This document shows, piece by piece, positions 1 to 7,974 of a stretch of DNA of 51,960 nucleotides (position 1 is the first letter of the stretch; every line of letters begins with the position of its first letter). The DNA lies in contig JAUHXC010000060.1 in NCBI GenBank assembly GCA_030427205.1, forward strand, positions 1-51,960. Reading direction: 5' to 3'. This stretch comes from a bacterium. GTDB lineage: Bacteria; Myxococcota_A; Bradymonadia; UBA7976; UBA1532. Position numbers and translations under genes: made by a program. The notes under the pieces were generated by a model. The model made no database searches, had not been told where the DNA came from, and saw only the letters and a list, made by a program, of their open reading frames with translations.

Positions 1-158
1 CACCCCGCCTCGACGAGGCAGTCGTAGGTCTCGCCATCGGTGCACGGCACCGTCGAGTCGACGACCGCGCCGTCGAGCTGGTCTTCGCCGCCTTCGTAAC
101 AACCGAAGGTCAGGCCGGCGAGCGCCACCGACCATAGAAGGACTTTGGATATCCGCAC
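1..158 (-). CDS. Lipoprotein, N-terminal part (runs off the window)
   Basis: Reading leftwards from a GTG at 158-156 gives a basic start (MRISK), a hydrophobic stretch (VLLWSVALAGLTFG) and a cysteine followed by an acidic region, the layout of a lipoprotein signal peptide. The lipobox (TFGC) is imperfect. A purine-rich run (AGGGGGGA) sits just before the GTG as ribosome binding site. The mature part begins YEGGEDQLDG and then has Cys residues (VPCTDGETYDC), so a Cys-rich exported protein like its neighbours is likely. The rest lies outside the window, so the function is unknown. A small palindrome (ACGGTT-G-AACCGT, 259-271) lies between this gene and the next. Confidence 0.6.
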   Translation of the reverse strand, partial: MRISKVLLWSVALAGLTFGCYEGGEDQLDGAVVDSTVPCTDGETYDCLVEAG

Positions 159-299
159 GGATCCCCCCTGATTAAGACAGCCTGCTCCCACACAGGCGAT
201 AGATCAGGGCCACCGTACGCCCGATGGAGAGCCGGGGCAACTGGCGGATTTCGGGTCAACGGTTGAACCGTGTGGATCTGCACGGCGCGCACGGCGCGC

Positions 300-1973
300 T
301 CAGCGACGGCGGCGCAAGCCACCGGCGAGCAGGATCAGCCCGATCCACAGGGGGTTGGACGATCCCGAGCCGCCCTGGACGTCGCAGTGGCAGCCGCCCT
401 CGTCGATCTCGTCCTGCCCCACGCCCATATCGAACGCCGGCGGCGGCGAGATCGGACCGTTCCCGCCCGACCCGCCCGCGCCGCCGACGTTTCCACCCGA
501 ACCGCCAGCGCCCTCCCCTTCGCCTTCGCCTTCGCCTTCACCCTCACCCTCGCCCTCGGCGCCGCTGACCACGCACAGCCCCTGCACGCACTGCCCGCGG
601 GGCCCGCAATCCCGATCGATGAGGCAGCGGTCGAAGCACACCTGATTCACGCAGCGCTGGGTCTCCGGGTCACACGCCGGGCTGCACGGCAGCGGCTCGC
701 AGTAGCCCATCGAACAGACGAAGCCGTCGGGGCACTCGTTGAACGGGCACTCTTCGAGGCAGCTGCCATTGTCGCCGCAGACCGAGTTGTTGCTGCACGG
801 CGCGTTCTCGTCGACCGTGCCGTCGCAGTCGTCGTCCCGGCCGTCGCAGGCCTCGCTGCCGTCTTCGGTGGCCGGCTGGGCGCTGCAGCCGAGGTAGGCC
901 CCGTCGACGCACAGCCGCCGGCCCTCGTGGCAGTCGACGCTGCACGGCTGGTCGGTGCCCTCGTCGACGGTGCCGTCGCCGTCGTTGTCGATGGCGTCGC
1001 AGACCTCTTCCCGGTTCGGATCGTCGGGGGTGCAATCGTCGGACGGCCCGCCGTCGACGCAGTCCATCGTGCCCGGCTGCCCCGAGAGCGTCGTGCACGG
1101 AATCGCCGCCTGCTCGTCGAGCAGGCCGTCGCAGTCGTCGTCGAGGCCGTTGCAGGTCTCCATCGGGATGTCGCCGCCGAAGCAGTCGCTCCACGCCCCG
1201 TCGGCGCAGACCTGCCGCCCGTTGCCGCAGCCGCTGTCGCACACCTGCTCGCCGATGCCCTCGTCGAGGATGCCGTCGCAGTCGTTGTCCGACCCGTCGC
1301 AGACCTCTTCGCTCGCCTGATCGGCGATGTCGGCGAGGGCGTCGAAGAGCTGCTGCCCGTCGCCCACCTGATACGCCCGGTCGGTGCCGCCGGCGAAGGC
1401 CATCTGGTTGAGCACGTTGGCGTCGACGCCGTTGCCGAAGCCGATGACGAAGACCGGGATCTCGCTGCCCTGGAACGCCTGCTGCGCCGCCTGGATCGGG
1501 TTGCCGCGGCAAGTCTCCATGCCGTCGGTGATCATGACGATGAAGCTGCGCCGGCTGCGGTCCTGCAGCTGGTTGAAGTAGGCCAGCGCCTGAAAGATCC
1601 CGTCGCCGATGGGGGTGTTGTTGCCCCGCTCGGGGGTGGTGCGCCGGTCGAGCAGCTCCTGGCGGATGGCGGCGGCGTTCTGCGAGACGCAGGGGTTGCG
1701 CAGCGCCTCGTTGACCACCACCCGGCACTCGCCGTTCCAGGGGAAGGCGAGCAGGCCGAAGCGGATGCGCGGCTCGAAGATCTGGGTCATCTGGGTGACC
1801 GCGTCCACCGCCTGCTGCCACTTGTTGAACTCGAGCATCGAGCCCGAGCGGTCGAGCACGATCAGCACGTTGGGCTCTTCGCAGGCCCCGACGCCCTGCG
1901 CCGCCGCCGGGCGGACCCCGCCGAGGGCCAGCAGCGTGAGCGCGAGCAGGGGGAAGAGAGTCGAGCGACGCAT
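300..1973 (-). CDS. Exported VWA-domain protein with MopE-like repeats and MYXO-CTERM-like tail
   Basis: 557 aa from the ATG at 1973, chosen because it starts a clear signal peptide (MRRSTLFPLLALTLLALGG ending in AAAQ) and has GGAGG four bases upstream; the frame is open further up but without signal character. Next is a von Willebrand factor A domain with MIDAS residues DRSGS and the MITDGMETC segment. Four Asp-rich metal-binding motifs follow (e.g. CDGSDNDCDGILDE, CNGLDDDCDGLLDE), the MopE type expected to bind Ca2+ or other metals. Then come a Cys-rich module, a Glu-Gly repeat linker, and a C-terminal Cys plus hydrophobic helix plus RRRR that matches the myxobacterial MYXO-CTERM sorting tail. 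It is probably a surface protein, anchored or proteolytically released. Its ligand is unknown. Confidence 0.85.
   Translation of the reverse strand: MRRSTLFPLLALTLLALGGVRPAAAQGVGACEEPNVLIVLDRSGSMLEFNKWQQAVDAVTQMTQIFEPRIRFGLLAFPWNGECRVVVNEALRNPCVSQNAAAIRQELLDRRTTPERGNNTPIGDGIFQALAYFNQLQDRSRRSFIVMITDGMETCRGNPIQAAQQAFQGSEIPVFVIGFGNGVDANVLNQMAFAGGTDRAYQVGDGQQLFDALADIADQASEEVCDGSDNDCDGILDEGIGEQVCDSGCGNGRQVCADGAWSDCFGGDIPMETCNGLDDDCDGLLDEQAAIPCTTLSGQPGTMDCVDGGPSDDCTPDDPNREEVCDAIDNDGDGTVDEGTDQPCSVDCHEGRRLCVDGAYLGCSAQPATEDGSEACDGRDDDCDGTVDENAPCSNNSVCGDNGSCLEECPFNECPDGFVCSMGYCEPLPCSPACDPETQRCVNQVCFDRCLIDRDCGPRGQCVQGLCVVSGAEGEGEGEGEGEGEGEGAGGSGGNVGGAGGSGGNGPISPPPAFDMGVGQDEIDEGGCHCDVQGGSGSSNPLWIGLILLAGGLRRRR
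511..560. repeat. Hexanucleotide repeat encoding Glu-Gly linker
   Basis: Roughly eight tandem copies of a six-base unit (GAGGGC/GAAGGC on the coding minus strand) encode the (EG)n linker just before the MYXO-CTERM-like tail of the VWA protein. Unit changes alter length in frame, so the linker can expand or contract without breaking the gene. Confidence 0.7.
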
Positions 1974-2295
1974 GGGGCCTCCAATTCGGCGTACGGCGTG
2001 CCGGTCGAGCATAGCCCGCCGTCGGGGTCCGACGCAGCGGCCTCCGACTCGGACGCGTGCGCCAATCTGATCACAGTGCTCGATCACGATGGGTGATCAA
2101 GATGCGTGCCGACGACGCGCAGCCGGTCGATCACGGCGCAGCGGCGCAAAAGTCCCGATCGGGCTCGGCGCGCTGTGACATATCAAGCACAGCCGCCGCA
2201 TCCGGGCTGGGGTCCGTCGACCCCGCCGGGACGGGTTGTGACCGACTCGGTGGCGATGGTAGATGACCGCATTCTCGAATCCGGGGGGAGCATCG

Positions 2296-3636
2296 ATGGG
2301 AACGCTGGGGCGATGGGGCATGGCCGGTCTGATACTGGCCGCCGTCTCGATGGGCTGTGACGACGAACCGGGCGCCGCGCTGCCCGATGTGCAGACCCCC
2401 GATACGGGCGGCATGCTGGGCGACAGCGAAGTGCTCGTCGACATGGCGCCGGAGGTCGACATGGCGCCCGACATGGCGCCCGACATGGCGCTGGTCGACG
2501 TGGACATGGGCGCCGACGGCCCCGAGTGCGACGAGCGCGCCAACCTCGGCTTCGAGGCCGATCCGTCGGCGATCCTCGATACGAAGGCCTTCGCGCCGCG
2601 GGTGGTCTACACCGGCGAAGAGTACGGGCTGGTCTGGCAGACCGAGGCCGACGCGGGGCCCAATACGGTCTGGTTCGGCCGCTTCGATCGCGACGGCGAC
2701 CCCGTCGGCGAGCCCGCTGCCCTCGGCGTCGCCGAAGTGCCCCAGCACGCGGTGGTCTTCGACGGCAGCAACTACCTGGTCGCCTGGCTGGCGGTGCGCA
2801 CCGAAGACACGGTCTTCGACGGCATCCTGGTCAAGGTCATCGACGCCAGCGGCATGCCGTCGGCCTCGCCGGCCATCGAGGTGCCCGGCACCTTCGACGT
2901 CGAGCAGATCGGCTTCGGCTGGGCCCGCTTCGGCGGCGGCATGCTGGTCTACAACCGCGGGCGCAACGGCCAGAGCGGGATCTACGCCAACCCCATCGAC
3001 CCCGGCTTCACCGTCGGGCCCCAGGTTCAGCTGACCGGGAGCCCGGCTCAGAGCCCGGCGGTGGTCTTCGGCGACGGCGCGTGGGGCGCAGCGTGGCTCG
3101 CCCGCGACGGTGAAGAGCCCGGCGAGTTGGCCTTCGTGCTGCTCGACGACAACGCGGTGCTGCTCACCGAAGAGCAGCGGGTGCGCGGCGGCGGCATCGG
3201 CAATGTGCGCATGAGCTATGGCCAGGGCATCTATGGGGTCGGCTGGACCAAGCTGTTCGGCGCGGGGCTGCCCCAGGCGGCGATGACCCTCGTCGACGGC
3301 GGCGGCGATCCGTTCGCGACGCCTCCGCTGGCCGGCCCCGAGGGGGTCGCCACCGTCACCGACGTGGCCTTCGTCGCCCCCGACCGCTTCGCCATCGCGT
3401 GGCAGGAGAACCGCCCCGCCGGCACGCGGGTCGGCCTCAGCCGGTTGACCACCCAGGGTCTGATGACCGATCCGGTGATCCTCGCCGCCCCCGAGGGCTC
3501 GGCGCGGCTGGGTCTGACGGTGGGCGGCACCGCGACGCGCATGGGCGCCTGGTTCACCGAGGACCCCGAGCCCACGCCCCTCGGCTTCTCCGACAGCGCC
3601 CGGCTGATGACCGGCAACCTCGCCCCCTGCGACTGA
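2296..3636 (+). CDS. 'DMAP'-type lipoprotein, possible beta-propeller
   Basis: 446 aa. The ATG at 2296 is chosen because GGGGGGAG lies just upstream and a lipoprotein signal follows (MGTLGRWGMAGLILAAVSMG then Cys-Asp-Asp). After the Cys is a low-complexity acidic segment with DMAP repeats, a linker style common in myxobacterial and bradymonad lipoproteins. The rest is rich in repeated strand-like segments (VVFDGSNYLVAWLA, VVFGDGAWGAAWLA, FVAPDRFAIAWQE) with the spacing of blades in a beta-propeller. I see no catalytic motif. It is divergently transcribed from the VWA gene and ends in a hairpin shared with the convergent pseudogene. Confidence 0.75.
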   Translation: MGTLGRWGMAGLILAAVSMGCDDEPGAALPDVQTPDTGGMLGDSEVLVDMAPEVDMAPDMAPDMALVDVDMGADGPECDERANLGFEADPSAILDTKAFAPRVVYTGEEYGLVWQTEADAGPNTVWFGRFDRDGDPVGEPAALGVAEVPQHAVVFDGSNYLVAWLAVRTEDTVFDGILVKVIDASGMPSASPAIEVPGTFDVEQIGFGWARFGGGMLVYNRGRNGQSGIYANPIDPGFTVGPQVQLTGSPAQSPAVVFGDGAWGAAWLARDGEEPGELAFVLLDDNAVLLTEEQRVRGGGIGNVRMSYGQGIYGVGWTKLFGAGLPQAAMTLVDGGGDPFATPPLAGPEGVATVTDVAFVAPDRFAIAWQENRPAGTRVGLSRLTTQGLMTDPVILAAPEGSARLGLTVGGTATRMGAWFTEDPEPTPLGFSDSARLMTGNLAPCD

Positions 3637-3660
3637 TCGCAGCGCGCGTCCCGATCAGTC
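3631..3660. terminator. Hairpin between convergent genes
   Basis: A perfect 9-bp inverted repeat (GACTGATCG / CGATCAGTC) with a 12-base loop contains the stop codons of both the lipoprotein gene (plus) and the Rpn pseudogene (minus). There is no T-tract, so a bidirectional terminator is an inference from position and stem. Confidence 0.5.
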
Positions 3661-4092
3661 GAAGAGGTCGTCGACGCGCCCGACGGTGACCGCCCGGCGG
3701 CCAGCGCGATTCGGTCGAGCACGGCGGATTCGAGCGGCCCGAACCGCGTCTCGAGGATCTCGACGAGCATCTGCGCCCGGCCCTCGGCCCGGCCGACCGC
3801 GGTCCACTTCTCGCGGCCTTCGTCTCGCAACCGCTCGGCGGTGGTCATCAGCACCTCCTGCACGTCGTCCGGGGCACCTTCGACGAGTCGACGCTCGACG
3901 TCTCCCGGCGGCACGTCGCTGACGTTATTGGAGATAGTGCAGCGCCTGCACGACCGCATCGACCTCGCCGGCGGCCAGCGCCGCCTCGAGATGATCCAGC
4001 ATGCGCTCCAACCGCCGCACCGCGTCGGCGGCGCGGGCCGGGTGAGAGAAGATCGCCTTGACGAACGCATCGTGCGGCGTGGAGTGAGCCAT
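3655..4092 (-). pseudogene. Rpn-family (PD-(D/E)XK) nuclease/transposase pseudogene
   Basis: The ATG at 4092 starts an Rpn-like N-terminus (MAHSTPHDAFVKAIFSHPAR, then AADAVRRLERML), but this frame stops at 3925 after 55 codons. In another frame follows a segment like the middle and C-terminus of the same family (ERLRDEGREK, GRAEGRAQMLVEILETRFG, VLDRIAL), and after one more frame change the final AVTVGRVDDLFD and stop at 3655. The PD-(D/E)XK core between the two parts is missing. So the gene has a large internal deletion and at least two frameshifts. Rpn proteins are DNA nucleases linked to RecA-independent recombination; this copy cannot make one. Confidence 0.65.
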
Positions 4093-4169
4093 GGGACAGG
4101 GACGGGGCGACGGCCGCCGAGTGTCCGCAACACCCGAAATGACGCCGTGCGCGCCCCCTCGCCAGACGC

Positions 4170-4595
4170 TCAGCCGGCGTCGCGCTCCGAGCGGACTCGG
4201 GGACCGGGATCGGCCTCTTCGTCCAGCCGGGTCTCGAGCAGCCGCCCGACCTCGGGGGCCTGCTCGGCGAGCAGCGCCAGCTCGAGCCGGCTCAGGTAGC
4301 AGGTGCGGTGGCCGTGCAGCAGCGGGAAGTCGACCCGCAGGGCGAACTCACCCGCCGCCCCGTCGTCGCCGGCCACCCGCCGCACCGCCACCTGCTGCCC
4401 GTGGGCGCGCACGTCGCGGATGATCGACTCCAGGTAGCGATGAAGCTGGATCGCGCGCCGGGCGCGGGGATCCTGAAACAGGTAGAAGTTGCGGTTGCGC
4501 GACAGGCGCGCGCCCGAGCGCAGCGCGCGCAGCACCATCCAGGTGGTCGGGTGCAGGCCGTCGGGCGGAGCAGGCGTCTGGGCGGTCTCTCGCAT
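4170..4595 (-). CDS. Conserved-looking small hypothetical protein
   Basis: 141 aa starting at the ATG at 4595 (MRETAQTPAPPDGLHP). Codon usage is coding-like. It is rich in Arg and Leu with a central helical part (SRNRNFYLFQDPRARRAIQL) and a strand-like FALRVDFPLLHGHRTCYLS; no signal peptide, TM helix or recognised domain. A TACCAT box lies exactly six bases before the ATG, so the mRNA may be leaderless. It is divergent from the CoA-transferase with only 66 bp between the start codons. Function unknown. Confidence 0.6.
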   Translation of the reverse strand: MRETAQTPAPPDGLHPTTWMVLRALRSGARLSRNRNFYLFQDPRARRAIQLHRYLESIIRDVRAHGQQVAVRRVAGDDGAAGEFALRVDFPLLHGHRTCYLSRLELALLAEQAPEVGRLLETRLDEEADPGPRVRSERDAG

Positions 4596-4601
4596 GGGCC
4601 G

Positions 4602-4655
4602 ATGGTAACACCGGCCGTGGCGGGGCGTGCAAGCGCGCGCGGCAGCCGGTAGATT
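4602..4655. promoter_or_regulatory. Divergent promoter pair, both apparently leaderless
   Basis: On the minus strand TACCAT (4607-4602) is six bases from the ATG at 4595; on the plus strand TAGATT (4650-4655) is six bases from the ATG at 4662. Each fits a -10 box whose transcription start would fall at or next to the start codon, and neither gene has a Shine-Dalgarno sequence in the six bases left. Their -35 regions would overlap, so the two promoters may compete. Confidence 0.4.
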
Positions 4656-4661
4656 GCCGCC

Positions 4662-5909
4662 ATGATCGAGACCGACCCCCCGAAGACCGCGTCCGCTTCG
4701 ACCGAACAGCCCGCCCCGCCGCCGCTCGCCGGGGTGAAGGTGGTCGACCTCAGCCGGGTGCTCGCCGGCCCCTACTGCACGATGTGCCTCGGCGACATGG
4801 GCGCCGACATCATCAAGATCGAGCGCCCCGACGGCGGCGACGATACCCGCCGCTTCGGGCCGCCCTTCGTCGACGGCGTCTCGACGTACTACCTGGCGAT
4901 CAACCGCAACAAGCGCTCCATCGCCATCGACCTCAAGAGCGAGGCCGGCAAGGCGGTGCTGTGGCGGCTCATCGAAGACGCCGACGTGCTCGTCGAGAAC
5001 TTCCGCCCCGGCGCGATGCAGCGCCTCGGCTTCGACTACGAGGCCGTCGCGGCGAAGAACCCGCGGCTGGTCTACTGCTCGATCAGCGCCTTCGGCCACC
5101 ACGGCGACCCCGATTGGACCGGCCGGCCGGGCTACGACCTCATCCTGCAGGGCATGGGCGGCATCCCCTCGCTCACCGGCGAGCCCGACGGTCCGCCGAG
5201 CAAGGTCGGGGCCTCCATCGCCGACGTGGTCTCGGGCATGGTCGCCTACCAGGGCATCCTGCTCGCGCTGCTCGCCCGGCACAGCACCGGCCGCGGGCAG
5301 TTCGTCGACGCGGCGATGCTCGACGGGCAGGTCTCGCTGCTGGCCTACTGGGCCACCGCCTGGCTCAACGCGGGGGCGAAGCCCAAGCGCATGGGCAACC
5401 GGCACCTGTCGATCGCGCCGTACAGCACCTTCCGCACCGCCGACGGCTGGCTCAACGTCGGGGTGGCCAACGAGCGCCTGTGGGCCCGCTTCTGCGCCGC
5501 GCTCGGCACGCCGGAGCTGGCCGAAGACGCCCGCTTTCGCACCAATACCGACCGGGTGCAGCACATCGACGCGCTCGACGCGGCCATCACCGCCGTGCTC
5601 GAGACCCGCACCCGCGACCACTGGGTCGAGCTCTTCCGCGAGGCGGGCATCCCGGCGGGGCCGGTGCTGACCGTCGACCAGACCTTGAGCCACCCGCAGA
5701 TGGCGGCCCGGGACATGGTCGTCAGCCTGCCCCACCCCACCCTGGGCCGCGTCACGCTGACCGGCGTCTCGCCGCGGCTGGGCCATACGCCGGGCGCCGT
5801 GCGCACGCCGCCGCCGCTGCTCGGGCAGCACACCGACGAGATCCTCACCGAGCATGGATTCGACGCCGACGGGATCGCCCGATTGCGCGGCGACGGCGCG
5901 GTGGGCTGA
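4662..5909 (+). CDS. Class III (CaiB/BaiF family) CoA-transferase
   Basis: 415 aa, the usual length for the family. The N-terminus VKVVDLSRVLAGPYCTMCLG and DMGADIIKIERPDGGDDTR is the family signature for the CoA-binding fold; later come NRNKRSIAIDLKS, ADVLVENFRPGAM, and GRPGYDLILQGMGG with the Asp expected to carry the acyl-CoA intermediate. These enzymes move CoA between carboxylic acids (formyl/oxalate, succinyl/malate, carnitine, bile acids). Nothing in the sequence or neighbours fixes the substrate, so I give no gene symbol. It probably acts alone in the cytoplasm, since it is flanked by convergent and divergent genes. Confidence 0.9.
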   Translation: MIETDPPKTASASTEQPAPPPLAGVKVVDLSRVLAGPYCTMCLGDMGADIIKIERPDGGDDTRRFGPPFVDGVSTYYLAINRNKRSIAIDLKSEAGKAVLWRLIEDADVLVENFRPGAMQRLGFDYEAVAAKNPRLVYCSISAFGHHGDPDWTGRPGYDLILQGMGGIPSLTGEPDGPPSKVGASIADVVSGMVAYQGILLALLARHSTGRGQFVDAAMLDGQVSLLAYWATAWLNAGAKPKRMGNRHLSIAPYSTFRTADGWLNVGVANERLWARFCAALGTPELAEDARFRTNTDRVQHIDALDAAITAVLETRTRDHWVELFREAGIPAGPVLTVDQTLSHPQMAARDMVVSLPHPTLGRVTLTGVSPRLGHTPGAVRTPPPLLGQHTDEILTEHGFDADGIARLRGDGAVG

Positions 5910-5911
5910 CC

Positions 5912-6125
5912 CGCGCGCGACCGGAGCCCACTCGATCCACGCCTCGCGAGGGTCGGACGGGGCCTCGATTTCACCCCACAGGGCCACCAGGGCCCGCATC
6001 TCGGGCCCTTCGGGCACCACCTGACAGGTGGTGGTGGCCCGCAGCAGATCGGCCACCAGGGCCGGTCTGGGGGCTCCAGCGAGGCATCGACGAGGGCCGC
6101 GCGGCGGGCCGGGCTCGGCGGCGCG
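5912..6125 (-). pseudogene. Possible decayed coding fragment
   Basis: On the minus strand the segment reads PRPALVADLLRATTTCQVV then PEGPEMRALVALWGEIEAPS and DPREAWIEW with coding-like codon use, but it has no plausible start and the frame runs without a stop into the antisense of the CoA-transferase. It is best read as a fragment of a lost gene. I do not recognise it. Confidence 0.25.
6015..6033. terminator. Hairpin between convergent genes
   Basis: CACCACCT-GAC-AGGTGGTG is a perfect 8-bp stem with a three-base loop, placed between the 3' ends of the CoA-transferase (plus) and the EEP-family gene (minus). No T-tract on either side, so terminator function is inferred. Confidence 0.4.
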
Positions 6126-7268
6126 CTACTGGGGTTCGGCGGGTTCGGCGAGCTCAGCCGGCTCGACGGGCTCAGCCGGCTCTGCGGGCTCGGCGGGCGC
6201 AGGCGGCGCGCCGATGCGCAGCTTCGCCCGCAGCGGCAGGTGGTCGGAGATCGCGTGGTACTCGCTGACGACATCGGCCTCGATCACCTCGATCGGCCCG
6301 CCGACGAAGACATAGTCGATCTTGCGGTCGCCGCGGGTCTCACCCACCGCGACGTAGGTCGCGTTCTCCGGGGCGAGGTGGTCGTCGATGATCGTGCGAA
6401 AGCGCGGGATCATCTTCTCGATGGGGTTCTTCTCGTCGTTGTAGAGCGCGGCCTTCTCGTCGGCGAGCTGGCTCTTGTCGTAGCCCGGCGGCAGCAGGTT
6501 GAAGTCACCGGCGAGGATCCACGGCTGGCCGTCGGGGCGGGCCTCGATCCACTGCACGAGCGCGTCGACCTGGGCGTCGAGCGTGCCGTCGCCGCGGCTG
6601 AACGCCGAGAGGTGGGTCACCGCCACCGCCAGCGGCTGCGGGTGGCCCTCGACGGGGATCTCGGCCCAGAGCAGCGCCCGCTTGAGGTTGCCCGCCTGCC
6701 ACAGCGGGTTCTCCTTGAGCAGCGCGAGCTGGATGCGCTCGGCCTTGGCGATCGGCGCGCGGGCCAGCACGGCGAGGTGCATGTCGACCTGCCCCAGCGG
6801 GTTGCCCGGCGGCATCGGCACGAAGCCCACCCGGTGGTAGGGCGTGCTGGCGCCGCTGGCGTAGGCGCCGGCCTGCATGTGCTGCGGGAGCTGGTCGATG
6901 TTCAGGGTGCGGCTGCTGTCGCGGTCGAGCTCCTGGAGCAGCAGCACGTCGGCCGACATGGCCTTCGTCGCCGCGGCGAGCGCCGGCAGCGCGACGTCCA
7001 TCTCGGCCTGGGTCGCGTGCACCCGGTCGCCGCCCTCGTAGAAGAACGGCGCGGTCTTGCCCGCGCCGAACTGCAGGTTCCACGAGACCACCGTGAAGGG
7101 CTCGCCGGCCTTCAACGGCGTGGCGCTGCCTTCGCCGGCGACGATCTCGACCGCCTCGACCGGCTCGGGGCTGTGCTCGGTGATGAGCATATAGGCCGCC
7201 AGCCCACCCACGGCGAGCACGGGCAGGCCGACGATGACGGCGATGACGATGAGGATGCGACGCTTCAT
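6126..7268 (-). CDS. Membrane-anchored endonuclease/exonuclease/phosphatase-family protein
   Basis: 380 aa from the ATG at 7268 (MKRRILIVIAVIVGLPVLAV), a signal anchor. The rest is an EEP domain: TVVSWNLQFG (Asn), LLLQELDRD (metal-binding Glu), LAGDFNLLPPG (Asp/Asn), KIDYVFVGG and the catalytic ISDHLPL (Asp-His). The family cleaves phosphodiesters or phosphomonoesters in DNA, RNA, sphingomyelin or inositol phosphates. With an exported, membrane-tethered domain an extracytoplasmic phosphodiesterase is more likely than DNA repair. It ends in an Ala/Pro/Glu repeat tail (PAEPAEPAEPVEPAE). The spacing CACCAT-6-ATG upstream weakly resembles the leaderless pattern seen elsewhere in the window. Confidence 0.85.
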   Translation of the reverse strand: MKRRILIVIAVIVGLPVLAVGGLAAYMLITEHSPEPVEAVEIVAGEGSATPLKAGEPFTVVSWNLQFGAGKTAPFFYEGGDRVHATQAEMDVALPALAAATKAMSADVLLLQELDRDSSRTLNIDQLPQHMQAGAYASGASTPYHRVGFVPMPPGNPLGQVDMHLAVLARAPIAKAERIQLALLKENPLWQAGNLKRALLWAEIPVEGHPQPLAVAVTHLSAFSRGDGTLDAQVDALVQWIEARPDGQPWILAGDFNLLPPGYDKSQLADEKAALYNDEKNPIEKMIPRFRTIIDDHLAPENATYVAVGETRGDRKIDYVFVGGPIEVIEADVVSEYHAISDHLPLRAKLRIGAPPAPAEPAEPAEPVEPAELAEPAEPQ

Positions 7269-7340
7269 GGCGCGATGGTGACCCAGCCGCTGCACGGGCG
7301 CAACAGCGCCGCGCCGAGGTTCGGGGCCATGCTCCTCGGC

Positions 7341-7853
7341 TCAGTCGGCTGGGGGCTCGCCTTCGGCCGGCGTCGCGGCGCCCGCGTCGGCCGCCTCTGC
7401 CTGCTGCTCGCGGGCCTCGCGCAGCCGCTGGCTGACGGTCGCCGTCGAGACCCCCAACCAGCCGGCGATCTCCTTGAGCGTATGCCCCTGCTCGCGCATC
7501 TCGAGGCACCACTCGACGTCGATGAAGCGCCGCCGCCCGTGCTGCTTGCGCGAGGGCACGCCCACCGAGCGCAGCCGCCGCAGCACCGTGGCCTTGGAGA
7601 TGCCCAACACGTCGGCGACCTGATCCATGGTGCGGCCCGATTCGTAGAGCGCAGCCACCGTGCGGGCATCGGACGGCGCGACCCGCCGCCCGGACTTGCG
7701 CAGCTTGACCTTGGCGGCGAGCAGTCGACGGCGGATCGTCGCCTCCGAGACCTCGAACATCGGAGCCAGCTCGGCCAGGGTATGCCCCTTACGGTAGAGG
7801 CGCACCAGCCGACGACGGTTGATCTCGATACGGGGGCCGGAGGGACGGGGCAT
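7341..7853 (-). CDS. Triple helix-turn-helix DNA-binding protein
   Basis: 170 aa from the ATG at 7853, with AGGA just upstream. Three consecutive Hin/resolvase-type HTH units can be seen: RRRLVRLYRKGHTLAELAPM/EVSEATIRRRL, ARTVAALYESGRTMDQVADV/ISKATVLRRL, and EWCLEMREQGHTLKEIAGWL/VSTATVSQRL. Each is followed by a basic stretch. No catalytic or ligand-binding domain is present; the C-terminus is an Ala/Glu/Pro-rich tail. It is probably a compact transcription factor or nucleoid-type binder, possibly controlling itself through the inverted repeat 30-45 bp upstream. Confidence 0.75.
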   Translation of the reverse strand: MPRPSGPRIEINRRRLVRLYRKGHTLAELAPMFEVSEATIRRRLLAAKVKLRKSGRRVAPSDARTVAALYESGRTMDQVADVLGISKATVLRRLRSVGVPSRKQHGRRRFIDVEWCLEMREQGHTLKEIAGWLGVSTATVSQRLREAREQQAEAADAGAATPAEGEPPAD

Positions 7854-7882
7854 GGATCCTCGGTGGCCGGGGTCGCGGTTCA

Positions 7883-7898
7883 CCCGATGTGAATCGGG
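7883..7898. promoter_or_regulatory. Inverted repeat upstream of triple-HTH gene
   Basis: CCCGAT-GTGA-ATCGGG, perfect 6-bp arms, lies about 30 bp upstream of the HTH gene's start codon. It is a candidate operator for autoregulation. Confidence 0.35.
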
Positions 7899-7974
7899 GT
7901 CGGCCCGATGATGGCCGAGCAGTCGCGATTATGCGTGTCGCCGAACGGGGCATCAAGGGCCGCGCCCGCAGCGG

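Noticed and set aside
270..2096. A 600-codon open frame on the plus strand opposite the VWA gene, and similar long frames opposite most genes (e.g. 9096-12419, 45286-48024)
   Set aside because: They are antisense shadows produced by high GC3. Their translations are Ala/Val/Arg-rich without domains, while the other strand has clear motifs and signal peptides.
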